Assembly (NCBI GenBank): GCA_013146195.2
Contig: CM028381.1
Coordinates: 93,017,255 to 93,081,254 of the forward strand
From: Codonopsis lanceolata
Lineage: Eukaryota; Streptophyta; Magnoliopsida; Asterales; Campanulaceae
Direction: 5' to 3'
DNA: 64,000 nucleotides
The translations under genes were made by a program, and so were the position numbers. The stretch's first letter is position 1. The number at the start of each line of letters is the position of its first letter. The notes under the pieces are model-generated. The model had not been told where the DNA came from, ran no database searches, and was given only the letters and a program-made list of their open reading frames with translations. This document shows, one piece after another, positions 45,672 to 58,526 of the stretch.

Positions 45672-48509
45672 TGTGACGACCCGACCCGGACCCCAATGCG
45701 AGATCCCGAGTCGTGCCGTCCAAATAGTCAAGATACACAAGCATGCATAAGTAGGATTATAAAATTCATGTGGCGCAACATCGCATACGAACAACAACTC
45801 GGCTACACTTGGCCGGAAAAGCAACTAAAAGTAAACAAGTCTTCGGCGACGTTACAGCCGGAACCCAACAACTACTCCTACAATATTAACACATGCTTAA
45901 AATAACCTCAACGGCCACGACATGCCGGAGACAACAACAACAATAATTAAACGAGCTTAAGCGGAAGAAACTGTAGCGAACCATACACATATAAACAGGC
46001 TCGACATATAAGTCGGCATAGCAAAAGATTACAAGTGTCAAATAGTTAAGTTACAACAACATCAAAAACCCCAAGCCAAGTCTACATGACTTGCTTCCCA
46101 ACGTCCTTTCCAAAATAAAAGGCTAATCGACAAAGTCCAAAAGATCAACCTTGAGGTTACAAACAACCAAACGAGAATAAAGCGAGTCTATCCCGGACCG
46201 TCTCCTCGGCTCGGATCTAAGGAAAGACAAAGCAAACAAATAGGGTAAGTCGAAAGACTTAGTAAGTTACTACAATGCATGTTCATGTTATAGCATGACA
46301 TTTATCTCAGTTATAATACATGATCATCATATAGCACGTAGCACATTGCTCACATAAGTGCGGGAAATTAAATCATACAAGTAGGATATGATATAGTCAC
46401 GGCCAGTAGCTCCGCAATAAAACTTTATTATACTTTATCGTGCAACATTGATGCTCGTGAATGCATCAACTTTTATCAAGTACCACTCGATCTAGATAGC
46501 AAGCCAATGCGGCACTTAACTCGATACTGACAAGGGCTACTTCCCCATTGCGCCAACAATGGAGGTGTGTGTGAAGTCCCAGGTGCGGCGATCCATAGCG
46601 AGCACGAATCCCATAATTCGTGAAGGCGATGCATCGTCCCACCTTGACCCAATAAACAAACCAAATAATGCCAGCTGGACTCAATGTGATGCACAAGTAG
46701 ATATTTACTTGACTAAACCAATTAAGGACCGAATTCGACAAGAGCGAACTCGACCAACCAAGTAGGGTATTAATCTCTACTATAAATTCATATCAAGGCA
46801 ATTAAATTGCACAAACCAACCTTTCATAAAAACTTGTTATAAACAATCAAACCAAGCTCATACTTGAGTAAACCAATCAAACGGTGTCCAAACTTCGTAG
46901 GGATTGAAACTAGAGTTCAACACGTTCAAATATTCCCTAGAGTCGACTCGCTGAGTCTTTGCTCTAAATTCCCAAATTTGGAGAAATTGAAGCTATGTGC
47001 TTCATAACCCAACCTAGGTCAATTCTAGGTTCAACAAGGTATTAAATTCACCAAGGCAATGCAAAGTGATTCATGTATATCATAGAGTCCAAAATTTAGG
47101 ATAGAACACATAACACTTTCACAACATTTCAAGAAGGCATAAACTAGGGCATTCATATATATCAATACTTCCATCACAAATATAATACATGGCTTTAACA
47201 TGTTCAAAACCTTAAATAGACAAGATGGAAGAGTATTATAAACATTCATAGGTAAGAAATCATCCTAATCATGCTCCTAGCAAGCTCACAATTTCAACAT
47301 ACAAGAAGATAGCATAGGAAGCATAAAAGTGTCCTCATTGACCTCAATCACCATAGGCTTTGTTTCCTTAGGGTCAATGAGAACTAAAAGAAGAAGAAGA
47401 AGAAAGTAACTTACTTGCTATACTACACCAAAGAAAGCAATGGAAGAAACTAATCGGATAGGAAATGCTCCTCTTCGAGCTCTACACCTTTAATGAAGGT
47501 AGCTTGGGCAAATGATGAATGGATGATTGAAGACCAAAGGATTAGCTCCAAGAAGCCATGGAAGAGCTAGAGAGAAGATGAAATTCGTTTTTGGAAGAGT
47601 GAGGGTGAGAATGAGAGTCAAAAATCTGAAATGTGGCTTATATTGGTCTAATTCTTGAGTGGGACAAGTGTCAACAACTTGTGGTCCCTTTTCTAATTTG
47701 ATTTGTGGCTTAATTGGTCACTAATGTAATCTTAATCCATCATTAAAAACTAGTTAGGGATGTTAGGACTTAAGTTGGAAGGGTTAAGGAGGTTTAGGAT
47801 AGGTTTAGATATGGGTTCAAGGGTACAAATCGTCCAATTCGAAACAGGGAAAAAAATCCCGTAACAGACCAGTGAGGCGGGCGCCTCACCCAAGCCATGC
47901 GGCCGCCTCAACCTGAGAGGCTACTCCCAAGTTCGACCACTTTGCCATTACTCCCAAGATTTGAGGCGGGCGCCTCACAGGTGCCATGCGGCGCCTCGGC
48001 TCCAGAACCTCTAAAACTTGATCTAAACTTGATCTAAATGGTCCCAAACTTTTGGGCAACCATTCTAAGGTCTAACCCTACTCAAAACAAGTCGGAAACG
48101 CTCCCGAACAACCCCCGGAACAAGATAGAACAAGGTTCAAACCACGCGACGAATGAACAACGAATCAAACTACAATCAAACACCAATCAAACTAGGATAT
48201 CTTGGACATGAAAAAGGTTTGTTTCCACATGATTAAGACCTGAATATAAAGCCAAGAACTCAACGAACACTTCGTACGTCGAAATAGAAGCAAATACGAG
48301 CAACGAGAGGAATCGCTAAGGCCAAATTCAACGCGATTAAACCGGCGATTCAACAAACAAGTTTATATGATTCTAAACATGTTATGGACTTCTAGAATGA
48401 TCTATGAATGATTCTAAAACATTTATATACCAAGTAAACATGCTCACAATCAACCAAGAAAGTATAAAGACAAGCATAGAATGCACATGCAAGATTATGG
48501 GGCGTTACA
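45672..48509 (-). mobile_element. 3' LTR of a Tekay-like Ty3/gypsy element
   Basis: On the minus strand it runs from TGTAACGCCCC (48509) to GGTCGTCACA (45672), 2838 bp. It is preceded by the polypurine tract AAAGGAGGAGAG and, further upstream, by the integrase C terminus. Two GAGGCGGGCGCCTC dyads lie at about 47873 and 47962. It is related to the solo LTR at 5536-17548. Confidence 0.88.
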
Positions 48510-48519
48510 CTCTCCTCCT

Positions 48520-50466
48520 TTAGAATTTAGTCCCTAAATTCTTACCAAGTTCGTCAAATAAATGTGGATGCTTCTCGCGCATCTCCGCTTCCGTTTCCCA
48601 AGTCGCTTCTTCAATGTTATGATTCCTCCAAAGAACTTTGACTAAGGGAATTCTCTTGGTTCGTAGAACTTGCTCTTTGGTATCCAAAATCTTCACGGGC
48701 TTTTCAACGTATGACATATCCGGCTCAAACGTGATCTCTTCATACTCGAGTACATGGGACTCATCTTTCAAATACTTTCGCAACATGGAAACATGGAATA
48801 CATTATGAGTCTCCGAAAGTGAAGGTGGCAATGCAATTCGATACGCTAGGGTTCCAACTCTCTCAAGAACCTCAAATGGACCAATGTATCTCTGTAAGCT
48901 TCCTTTCGCCGACAGAATCTTAGTACCTCTCCTCGGTGTTACCTTCAAGAACACGTAGTCTCCCACTTGGAATTCAAGATCTCGCTTCGATTATCCGCAT
49001 AACTCTTTTGTCGACTTTGAGCGGTGCGCAAACGATCTCTAATCAACTTCACGCCTCAACCAATCTGCACTAATTGAACCCCAAAGTTTCGCCTCTCTCC
49101 AACTTCATCCCAACAAATTGGCGATCTACACTTACGCCCATACAAAGCTTCATACGGCGCCATCTTGATACTCGACTGATAGCTGTTATTATACGCAAAC
49201 TCTGGGCTAAAGGTAAGTGAGAATCCCAGCCTTCCCTTGAAATCCACTGCACAAGCTCGCAAAGATATCCTCCAAAATCAATCAATCGCTGGACCGCCCA
49301 TCCGCTTTCATGATGAAAAGCAGATCAAGTCCAATCTAGTCCCCAAAGCTTCCCCGCAACGACTTCCAAAATCTAGATGTGAACCTCGGATCTCTATCGA
49401 CACAATACTAACCAGTAAGCGCCATGAAGTCTCACGATCTCCTCGAATGTACAAAGTCGCTAACCGAGGAGTCAACGAATAAGTGATAGCTATCTAATAA
49501 AGTGTGCGCACTTAGTCAATCTCAACTATAACCCAAACCGCATTAAACCCTCGCGCTGTAACCCCCCGTCACAAAATCCATAGTAATAAACTCCCATTTC
49601 CACTCGTGAATCTCAAGCGGTTGTAGAAATCCCGCAGCCTCGATGCTCACTTTTAACTCGCCGACAAGTCAAACACTTTGACACGCATACTCCGCAATCT
49701 CTCTCATACCCTTCCACCAAAACCGTCTTTTCAAGTCTAAGTACATCTTCGTGCTCCCGGGTGAATGGTATACTTCGCTTTTATGAGCCTCATTAAGAAC
49801 CAACCTCTTCAATTCCTAGATTAGAAGGAACACAAACTCTACCTCGAAACGTCAAAGTACCAACACTATTAACCACGAAATCAGCGATACATTCTCAACC
49901 AACCCATCCAAAATTTTCTTCAACTCCGGATCACCCTTGCGCTTCTCTAATTTTCCCAAGTAAGATCCGGCGTAGCACCTAACATTCAAGCGAAAATCAC
50001 TCCTCTATCAAAACACTAGGACTCCAATCTCAGAAATCCTCCAACATCTTCCATTCCTTAACCATCATACACGCATACATATGAACCTTCCTACTCAAGG
50101 CATCCGCTACTACATTTGCCTTCCCTGATGGTATAAATAGTACAATCGTGGTCCTTTAATTTTTCCATCCATCTTTTTGTCTCATGTTTAATTCCTTTTG
50201 AGAAAACAAGTATTTCAAACTTTTATGGTCGGTGAAGATCTCAAACTTAGCCCCCATACAAGTAATGTTTCCATTTATGCAAATTAATAATCGCTGACAA
50301 CTCCATATCGTGTGTCCGGGTAGTCGCTCGTGAATAGACAACTTCCTCGATGCATGGCGATCACCCTTCCATTTTGCATCAAAACACAACCCAAACCTTT
50401 TAGAAGCATCACTATAGATCATAAAATTATCTCCTCCACTAGGCAAAGCTAAAATAGGTGCCGATG
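48520..50466 (-). pseudogene. RNase H, integrase and chromodomain of the Tekay-like element
   Basis: From the gap downwards: RT/RNase H (DNFMIYSDASKR, AKFEIFTDHKSLKYLFSQKE), integrase zinc region near 49680-49800 (HKSEVYHSPGSTKMYLDLKR, FWWKGM), integrase core end (FAYNNSYQSSIKMAPYEALY, CRSPICWDEVGER), and an open 148-codon frame at 48966-48520. That frame holds the integrase C terminus (GPFEVLERVGTLAYRIALPP, HNVFHVSMLRKY) and a plant-type chromodomain (VEKPVKILDTKEQVLRTK, NIEEATWETEAEM), which in this lineage directs insertion to chromatin. Frameshifts lie between 49000 and 50150. The 5' part is lost in the assembly gap. Confidence 0.88.
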
Positions 50467-50566
50467 NNNNNNNNNNNNNNNNNNNNNNNNNNNNNNNNNN
50501 NNNNNNNNNNNNNNNNNNNNNNNNNNNNNNNNNNNNNNNNNNNNNNNNNNNNNNNNNNNNNNNNNN
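50467..50566. other. Assembly gap of 100 N
   Basis: Exactly 100 Ns, a conventional scaffold gap of unknown true length. The DNA on the two sides belongs to different elements, so order and distance across it are not certain. Confidence 0.98.
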
Positions 50567-51703
50567 ACAACAAATTGTTGTTTCCAACCTCAACCTTGCA
50601 ACCCATCTCCCTTCCATCTTTCACTCCACCTATTGATGCCTCATCCTCCATTCCAGCATATCGGGCTTGCTCTCCCCACTTTACCCACGCCAGCCCCATC
50701 TCTTCAACCCTCGGCCTTCTTCCCTCACTCCATTGTGTCAATCCCACTGCCCCAACCAAATCACATTGCCTTCCATCTCACCCGCCTCAGCCACCCCAAC
50801 TCTTGCTCAAACTCGTGTCGCCCATGCCTCCACCTCGCACCACCCGTGTCGCCCACTCCTTCTCGCTGCTCCCCGAAACTTCAACATTCCAACATCGCTC
50901 TCTGTCAGCTTATATCATCCTCCCTTTGGCTGCAACTATTCCCCGCCTCTACCCATCAGGCTTGCACTCCGTTTCACCTGCCATTCTTCTATCCTCACTG
51001 ATATCGGCAGCGCTCTCTTCCCCCAACCCGACATGCCTACTCATCCAAACCAAGCCTCTCCCCCCGATCATTCTCGCCTCGACTCTCTTCACACCTCCCA
51101 CACCCTATCTCGCCGGCCCCTGCTTTCGCCTTTCAAACCCACGGTCCCGAACCTCTCCAAGATGATGATCATACCCCTTCCCCTCGAAAACTATCTAGAT
51201 CAAATCACATGGACTCATCTTCCGACTCCTCTAAATCCTTTTCTCGAGGACTAATCTTTTCTCTCTTCCTCTCGCTAGCCAAGAGAAAAGCTAGGCATCA
51301 ACGCAAAATTATTTCCAAAGCTTTACTACATCCTACTGGCACTAAAATCGCCTTTCCCAAGACATGCCTACCCTCACCCGAGCCGAGCCCGAAGCACAAA
51401 TACCACTTACCCCATGGATGTTTTCCCCCGACTCGAGGATGCCGACATTCATACACATCGCTATTCTCGATGCACCTCACCGCCTCAACCAACCGCCTCC
51501 AAATTCTACCTCTTCTACCTCCATGTCTCGTCACCAAGCTTGATCTTCTATACTCATCACTTGCACATGAAGTCAGCCTACTCTACTGCCACACCCATCG
51601 CCTGCTACCCTTCAAAGAAGTGTTGCTTCTCTCGCTCCCAAACCTCACCCAGACATTTCCACCAGGTGCAAGCCGCCATCGGCTGCCGGTGCTCCTCGGC
51701 TAA
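50567..51703 (+). pseudogene. Unknown Pro/Ser-rich ORF beside a copia-like LTR
   Basis: One frame is open from the gap to 51703 except for a single TGA at 50999-51001, about 378 codons. The product is rich in P, S, H and L, with a later segment SSSDSSKSFSRG followed by a basic KRKARHQRK stretch. The coding strand is strongly C-rich, unlike the rest of the window. No domain is recognised. Position before an LTR at 52250 suggests an extra ORF of that retrotransposon, but a composition artefact is possible. Two overlapping frames are also long, a sign of the skewed base composition. Confidence 0.35.
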
Positions 51704-52249
51704 TATGGATGATCGAGGACCATCTGCCTATCAACAAGAGTGGTCCAACCGCTTACAATGCCGAAGTCGCATGCTTCAAACCATTCAGAGAGAAGAAGCG
51801 TAAAGCAAGGGCGATGCCTAATTTGAAAAATCGATTTTAAGGGAAAGATTGAAGTCGCTGCCTCACGCCTGCCATCTTTAGGTCGTTACTATGAACGTAA
51901 ATAGCGTGTCGATGCACAAGCCGAGCCTCAAGATAATCGCTGTAAGCCAGGCGAAAGAATTAAAGATGCGTATGACAACAAATTGCCAGGTAAGTCGTAA
52001 GAACCAACAATGAAGTTGAAGTTGGTCCATCGGTTGAAGCGCTCAAATCAACCGAAGGATCCACATCGATCCCTAAACATTTCATCTCTTTACTTTGAAC
52101 AAACTCCTTTAATTTATCGCTTTAGTTGTATCTACATTGGGCATTACATCTATGATATCGATTATCGCATTGTGGTACTAACAAATTTTGCAGAACTTAA
52201 AACTCTTGGTTGCATTCAAGTGAATGGTTTTAAGCAAATAGGAGGAGAT
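51704..52249 (+). other. Retrotransposon 3' internal remnant with polypurine tract
   Basis: No domain is recognised. The stretch ends with AATAGGAGGAGAT directly before the LTR at 52250, a good polypurine tract in plus orientation. Confidence 0.5.
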
Positions 52250-53248
52250 TGTTGAATCTTGAAATTTAAGAGATTTGCTTAAAACATTTTCACTTGATTG
52301 TCACCTCGGACAAGCAAGCTAGATTTGGTCACTGATTATTATCTTTGTCACCAATCTTCTCACCGATCAATGCGTTGTTTTGGAATGAGTTTATCTTTTT
52401 CCTTATTTGTTTGAACATTCTCTAGTACTAACTCTTTCCTATTTTGTGTTTATGATAGATGTCCCGCCATATAATACTTCTCCAAGATCCTTTGCGATCT
52501 TGTAACTGCATAACACATTTTCAAAATTCAAATGTGTTCCTAACGGGTGCTGGCCACTAATTATCTATATATACCCATTGGAAGCATTGGTGAAAACAAC
52601 AAGTTCAAGAATTGCAAGAAACTTTTTACTCAAGCTTTCGCTTCGTTAAAACCTTAGCTAGATATCTGTCATTAAAAATTTCTTTCTAGTTATTGTTTAG
52701 ACAAAACACCGAGTACTTCACTTCACATCAATTCGAACTCTCGGTCAATTTGTCTCACGAGTTTGATTGCTTCTCAATCATTCTCCCAAACACCGGTCTT
52801 TGTTGTACACCGATCCATTAGAGATCAATTAGATTTTTAATAAAATTAGTGCACTTAAAAATCCAAGTCTCCGACCAACTTGGTAGTTGACGAGAGCTTA
52901 TTCAGGAACCACTTCAACCGAATTGTCGACCATTTCTTATATTTCTCGTTAACCGACATAACACTTAAGAAGTTGTTAAACCGATTAGTGTCACGCTTAA
53001 CAACACTTGTTTGCTTCTTGCTTGTTTAGTTAACTTGTGTTCAAATTACTTCTCCATATTCAAGTGATCAAACTTCAAAAACTAATTTATTTTGAAACCG
53101 TTGTGTCACCAACCGACCAACTCACTTTAGTTTAAAAATTTTAAAGTGTCGCCTAACCCGACCAATTGACCGACAAAATCAAGTTTTCCGCCCGCCAATA
53201 TTTTTATGATTATAAAAACAACCCTTAAAAGTTTTTAAAGGCTATTCA
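52250..53248 (+). mobile_element. Probable Ty1/copia-type 3' LTR
   Basis: It begins TGTTGAATCTTGAAA after the polypurine tract and ends GGCTATTCA before a C9 run, 999 bp. TATATATA is near 52565. The short inverted ends and the C-run just after the LTR are typical of plant copia LTRs. No copia pol was seen to confirm the superfamily. Confidence 0.6.
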
Positions 53249-55518
53249 CCCCCCCCCTCTAGCCTTAACTGTTGCCATCTGGACTTACATAGGTCTTAGC
53301 AGGTCCCAGCCTAACGAAGAATGGAGTTGGACTATGTCGTTAGGTGAAAGAGAATTGCTTTCTTTATTTGATGACCATTTAACTCTTCACCCTATTTATC
53401 CTTGTTTTTATTTTTTCTCGATTTTCTGAGGTGTTGCCCTTGACCGTAATACACTCACATTAGATACTGTGGGTTCCTCTTATGGGGACCCATCATCAAT
53501 TGTGTCATTGTTATCACCTCCAATTTTCTCCATTTCTAAGAAAAATATATTAAAAAAAAATATTTAAATTCAAAATATTCATCCTCGAGTTTAGGTGTGG
53601 TAATGCTAGTCGTAGTCCATGAGGAGATTAGTGCAATGAACCGCATAGTTAGTCCGTAGATCCCCCTGGAATTTACTTAATTTTGCGAAACTTTTACTTT
53701 TCTCCAAATTCTTCATGCACTCACACCGCCATAATTTTGGATTGATTAGAATAGTTTTATAAAGTTTATAACACCGATTGATCTTCAACAGATATGCACA
53801 AGAATATGATGCATAGCCATTCGAACATGATTGTTGCATTAAATTGTAACTTAGGTCAATTGCATGTTAGTTAGATCCCTTGATTTTTCTCATTTATATA
53901 TCTCAAGCACACTTTCGAACCGTGTTTGCATGTTAGTCTCAATTGTCCCTACCATCTCTGCCTTAGCGAATGCTTATGTGAAATCCAATGATGCTAAACA
54001 CTCAACCCAATTCCCATAGTTGATATGATATTTTGTGTTATCTTACTTGCTTTTAAATATTATGTGAGCATTTGGCATTAAGAAATGATTTAGGCCATCT
54101 TTGGATCGTTAGAGCCTAAATATTCCCTGACCTATACTAAATATATCCCTAGTGTCCCCTTTGAGCCTAATGAAAAAGAATGGAGTGTGCTAAGCACACT
54201 ATTTAAACCCCCATTCGACATCGTTTCCTTACCCACATTAACTTAACCCTAAAAGCCTATACACTTTTAGCCTACCCTTTGAGAGAGTAGGATTGGGTGG
54301 GAAATTGATTCTAGGAGGACCACTTCTTTTCAGTTAGGCTATTTTTCAGAAGGTTTCTTCTTTCCGTCGTCGAAAAAAAAATAAAAATAAAATAAAATAA
54401 AAATAAAATAAAAAATAAAAATCATGTGTCGACGAAAAATGAAACGGAAGAAGAAGAGTGTTAACAAAGATTCAAATGGAAGCATAGCTTTCAAGAGAAA
54501 ATATGTTAGAAAAATTCTGCTGATTGGAATGTGATATTTTTAGAAAATCTAGTGCCCAAAACAAGTTTGGGGGATAAAGAAGAAAAGTGAAAAGTAACAC
54601 AAAGTACCCCTCCACTTGTGGTCTTTGCAGGTCCTAGCCTAAAATAGGGAAAACTTCCTTTTGCTTGGAAGTATGAGGGATAAAGGGTAGTCTTACTCTC
54701 TCACTTTGAATTCCAATACCTTTCCATCAAATCCCCCAACACCTTGGCCTTACATTACAAGCTTAAAAAGTCCTAATGATCTTCTTGCCAATGCTTATGT
54801 TGTTTTTATTGTCAAGTAAGTAACATAAAATTGATCACACACTCCATATTCATTATTATTCACCCTAAAGCTCACTGTGTTAGCATAATCTTAGCTATTA
54901 CAAGTCATTGGGATAGGAGAGCATTGTATACATACATAGAAGTGCATGGGATGGATGTGTAAATCTTTTGAATCCTTGGGACCTTTCTGTCTGTAACTGA
55001 CCAGGTTTGGATGGTAGATCTCATACTTCTTAATGCATGATTTTCTATTAAACGGTAATTTTCATATGAATGTGGTGTTTAGCTCAATAAAACTGTTTTA
55101 GTCAAGATATTCTTTAAGACTGGTGATCACACACACACGGAGAAATTAAAAAGTAGTAGCAGTATTAAGAAAAGACTAGTTGGTTCTATATGACTAAGCC
55201 TGCATGTATGTGGTGAGCATCAAACTGAGATTACATGCATGCCATATGCTTATAACTTGAGGATGAAACCAAAAAGATTTTTTTGATTTAATTAGGGTTT
55301 GTTTGTAGTTGAATTTCAAGTTTTGTATTTATCTGTTTTTGTATTTATCTGCATAGTTGAGTCACTCGAAAGAGTCTCCTTGAGTTTGTGGGTTTATAGA
55401 GGAGTGTAAATAGTGTCACCCTCACAAAAAGATTTTAATTTTTGTTATTTAGATGTGTTTGTATTTATAAGTTTATTTGTTTACTCGTGGACGAGCAAAG
55501 TTCAAGTTTGGGGGTATT
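53249..55518 (+). mobile_element. 3' internal region of an Athila-like element
   Basis: Non-coding DNA leads to 'gacgagcaaagttcaagttt' and GGGGGTATT, the signature 3' end of Athila-type gypsy elements directly before an LTR. An (AAAAT)n-like tract is at about 54370-54422. Similar 'gcaggtcccagcctaa' motifs occur at 53308 and 54637. Env and pol are not recognisable. Confidence 0.6.
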
Positions 55519-56817
55519 TGATCGATGTATTTTATACGTCGATTTTATATGCTTCTGTGACTTGAATTAGGCTATTTCATGAGTCTTTTGAGTACTAATA
55601 TATGTTTTTGGTGAGTTTTGTAAGTTTCAGGATTGTTCGTGAAAATACGCGAAACCTGTGGTTTAAGTGCAAATTACAAAGAAAGAAAAATTGAAGAAAA
55701 TAAAGTCTGTCATCACGGACACCTTGCGGACGCAAGGTGCCTCGCACCTTGCGACCGCAAGGTAGGCGATATCGGTCCCCTCGGCCAAGAATCGAAGAGC
55801 CAAGAAGCACACACATCGGAGACCTTGCGGACGCAAGGTATCCAAAGACTGCGACCGCAAGGTAGGCAGAATGCGCGAAATTCGGGTTTTCACACAGTCA
55901 TTCGATTCAATCACAACTCCCAAGTATATATAGGAGTCAGATGCCGAGCCTAAGAAAGGAGGACGGCTGGAAGCTTTCTTTACATAGATTTTAGGTAGTT
56001 TTAGATTGTATAACATAATTAGGTTTTGTAATTTCAAGTATTGAAGATCAAATCATGTCTTCCATCATCTTCATGTGTCGTTCATCGCCTATGATGAACT
56101 AAATCATCCCTAATCTAGGAGGTGGGAGGTAACTTGTATCGAATTTATGTTTTGATTCTCATATATATGTCTATTCAATGCTTGTTGATTGTGTTGTTTA
56201 TCAATCCCTTTATTATTTCGCTTTGAACAAATGAATGTAATCGCAAATAATAAAGGCTTAGAGGTGCGGATACCGCATGACCAAGTGCATATGTCGCATT
56301 AATCGGCTCACCAACACAATAAATTGGACCTATCGAAGCACGAGTGATAAGTTAGGACCGTGTTCTTACATGATCTAGGTGACAGATAGATCATAAATCT
56401 AGGTGACGCCTAGATTACGTTCCTGTGCTTAGGATATGGAATGGATGAATTTTTGCGGGAGGAGATCGAACCAATTGTTCAACGTAACCATATCTATTTT
56501 TAGTGAACGAACCCAAGACATTGAATGACATTATTATGAATTGAACATAAAGGAGATATAAGTGAAACCCGAATCCTAGATTTCCACTCACCATAAGATC
56601 TTCATATCTGGTTATTCTTGTCTAATTAGTTAACATCTATAACTAGTAAATTAGAATAGAATTAAACATAAAAAACCCCCTTTAGGTTAATAATTTGCTA
56701 TCTATAACCGCACTGTTCGTGATCACTTGTCTCTGTGGGTTCGACCCTTGCTTCCGAGTCTATTCTATAATAGTCTTGTACACTTGCAAGGAAATAGATA
56801 AAATAAAACATCGATCA
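55519..56817 (+). mobile_element. Athila-like 3' LTR
   Basis: It starts TGATCGATG and ends CATCGATCA, perfect 9-bp inverted ends, 1299 bp, after a purine tract TTTGGGGGTATT. TATATATA is at about 55925. Two ACCTTGCG-GA-CGCAAGGT dyads are at about 55722 and 55822. It abuts the truncated Tat-like element at 56818, into whose antisense ORF it inserted. Confidence 0.85.
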
Positions 56818-56821
56818 CTCG

Positions 56822-57022
56822 CGGTCTGCTCGAGCTGGGAAGGTTATCTATGGCTTGTTCGTTTATGATTTCTTTGGTAACGCCCAGACGTTTTTGACGG
56901 ATTAAAGAAATCTCTTCAGAGCTGGAAGATCCTATATCCGAGCTTTCTTCGCTTTCTGTGGGGGCTCCATGGTCGTAAGCGCACCCTTCAATTTCAGATT
57001 GGGTTTCCTCACCGGATGACAT
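56822..57022 (-). pseudogene. N-terminal piece of the Tat antisense ORF
   Basis: It opens with a Met at 57022 followed by an acidic Ser/Glu-rich segment (ESEESSDIGSSSSEEI) and SLIRQKRLG, which matches SLIRQRRPR of the copy at about 33540. The frame is cut by the Athila LTR at 56817. This copy supplies the start codon region missing from the copy near 33640. Confidence 0.7.
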
Positions 57023-57902
57023 CCTACAGGAATCGAGGAATACATGTTAAACCCTGCTCGGGGGGACAGGCAAGAGCAATTAAGCAAGAACCCATGGCAG
57101 GCAAGGGTTTATCCTAAAACCGGTGAACAGGGCACCGGTCAAGTACTCCTCGATTCCTCCCGTGGAAGTTGGACAAGTCAGTAGAGTGCCTAAGATCGTG
57201 AAGTGTTTAAAATGGGAAACAGGAAAAGCATGGATAAAGACGAAGTGAGAATTAGAAGCCCTAGTTTCAGACAAGTTGATTTTAGGTCAATATGGACATC
57301 TGTACCCAGAAAGGCATCATGGAATCCCAACATGGGGTTCTAACAGGGAAAAATTGAAAATGCAGTAAGGGAGAAATGAGCAGTAAAGATTCGAAGAAAT
57401 ACCTTTTGATGATGAGGGAGTATGTTAAAGAAGATCTTGAAAATTTTTGTTGTGTCGAAAGGAAGTGGCGAATCTGGCGTTGATAATGTTGGAAATCTTG
57501 GAAATCTTTGCTACAAGCCTGAAGGCGGTGATGAACACAATTCTTTCTGCTTTTTGATTCCTCCCAAAGTTTGAAGACAGTAAAGTTTGGAATTTGGGGG
57601 AACTCTCACTTTTATACCGGTTGGAAACCGCCGTTTGGGGGCTACTCATCATTATGGCTCAGGAGTCGAGGCAACATTTAATGGCTTGTGGGGAAATGAG
57701 CCTGTGAAAGTGCAAATAGGCGGCGGATGGTGGCTCGTTTCTCCAAAAACCCTTTGGGCTGGCGTCCACTCATAACTCAGATCATAGGCAATTCGATGCA
57801 TTCATAAAAAGCTGCATTTCAAGAGCGATTTGGCTGGGGGATTCAAAGTTCTTCTCCTCGCTCCGAGCATAAATACTCGATAGACAAGGAGTAGGGGGCT
57901 AC

Positions 57903-58526
57903 TGAGCTGCCCGGTCCAATAGGCCCAAGTCATCAGTCACATGCCTGGCACGTCTTCCCCAATCACGAGAAACATATGTGCGTTGAGGTTCAGGCCATTG
58001 AAAAACGGGCAACGAGCTGGGGGCTTAGCATCCAGCAGACAAGGATACAGCGAGCTGGAAAGCTAGCCCACCGGGCAACAGTATGCATCGAGCAGGATTT
58101 ACCATGCTCGTTAAGGAAAGACGGTTGTCTTGAATGCGGACGGTTACTTCCGAGAAACCCGCCACCTTCACCATGTTGAGACCGTTATAGTGAATGAAGC
58201 AGTTAATATGGTAGTTAATGTGCCCGCCATTTATGCTATGATGTTTAATGGGCAGTTACTCTCCGGCAACAGCTATATAAACCCTTCAAGATCAAGGAGG
58301 GAGGTACGTGATTCTAATTTTTAGCCTAAACTCTGCCAAATTGTTGACTTGGTGAACTGTTGTGCTAACTCTCACGCCGGAGGGCTTTTGCAAGGAGTGC
58401 CCCTGCCTAGTTTACGTTTCCTTTGATTGGTTTGCAGAGTTGGGCCCTAAAGATTGAGGATAAGTTGAAAGCCAGATATCCTATTGAAGAAGCCCAATGT
58501 GTCCTGAGATTTATTTGGACGCATCA
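57903..58526 (+). mobile_element. Tat-like 3' LTR, second copy
   Basis: About 624 bp, from TGAGCTGCCCGG to GGACGCATCA, after AAGGAGTAGGGGGC. TATATAAA is at 58274-58281. The match with 34109-34718 extends upstream through 57420-57900, where the leader of the antisense ORF lies. Confidence 0.85.
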
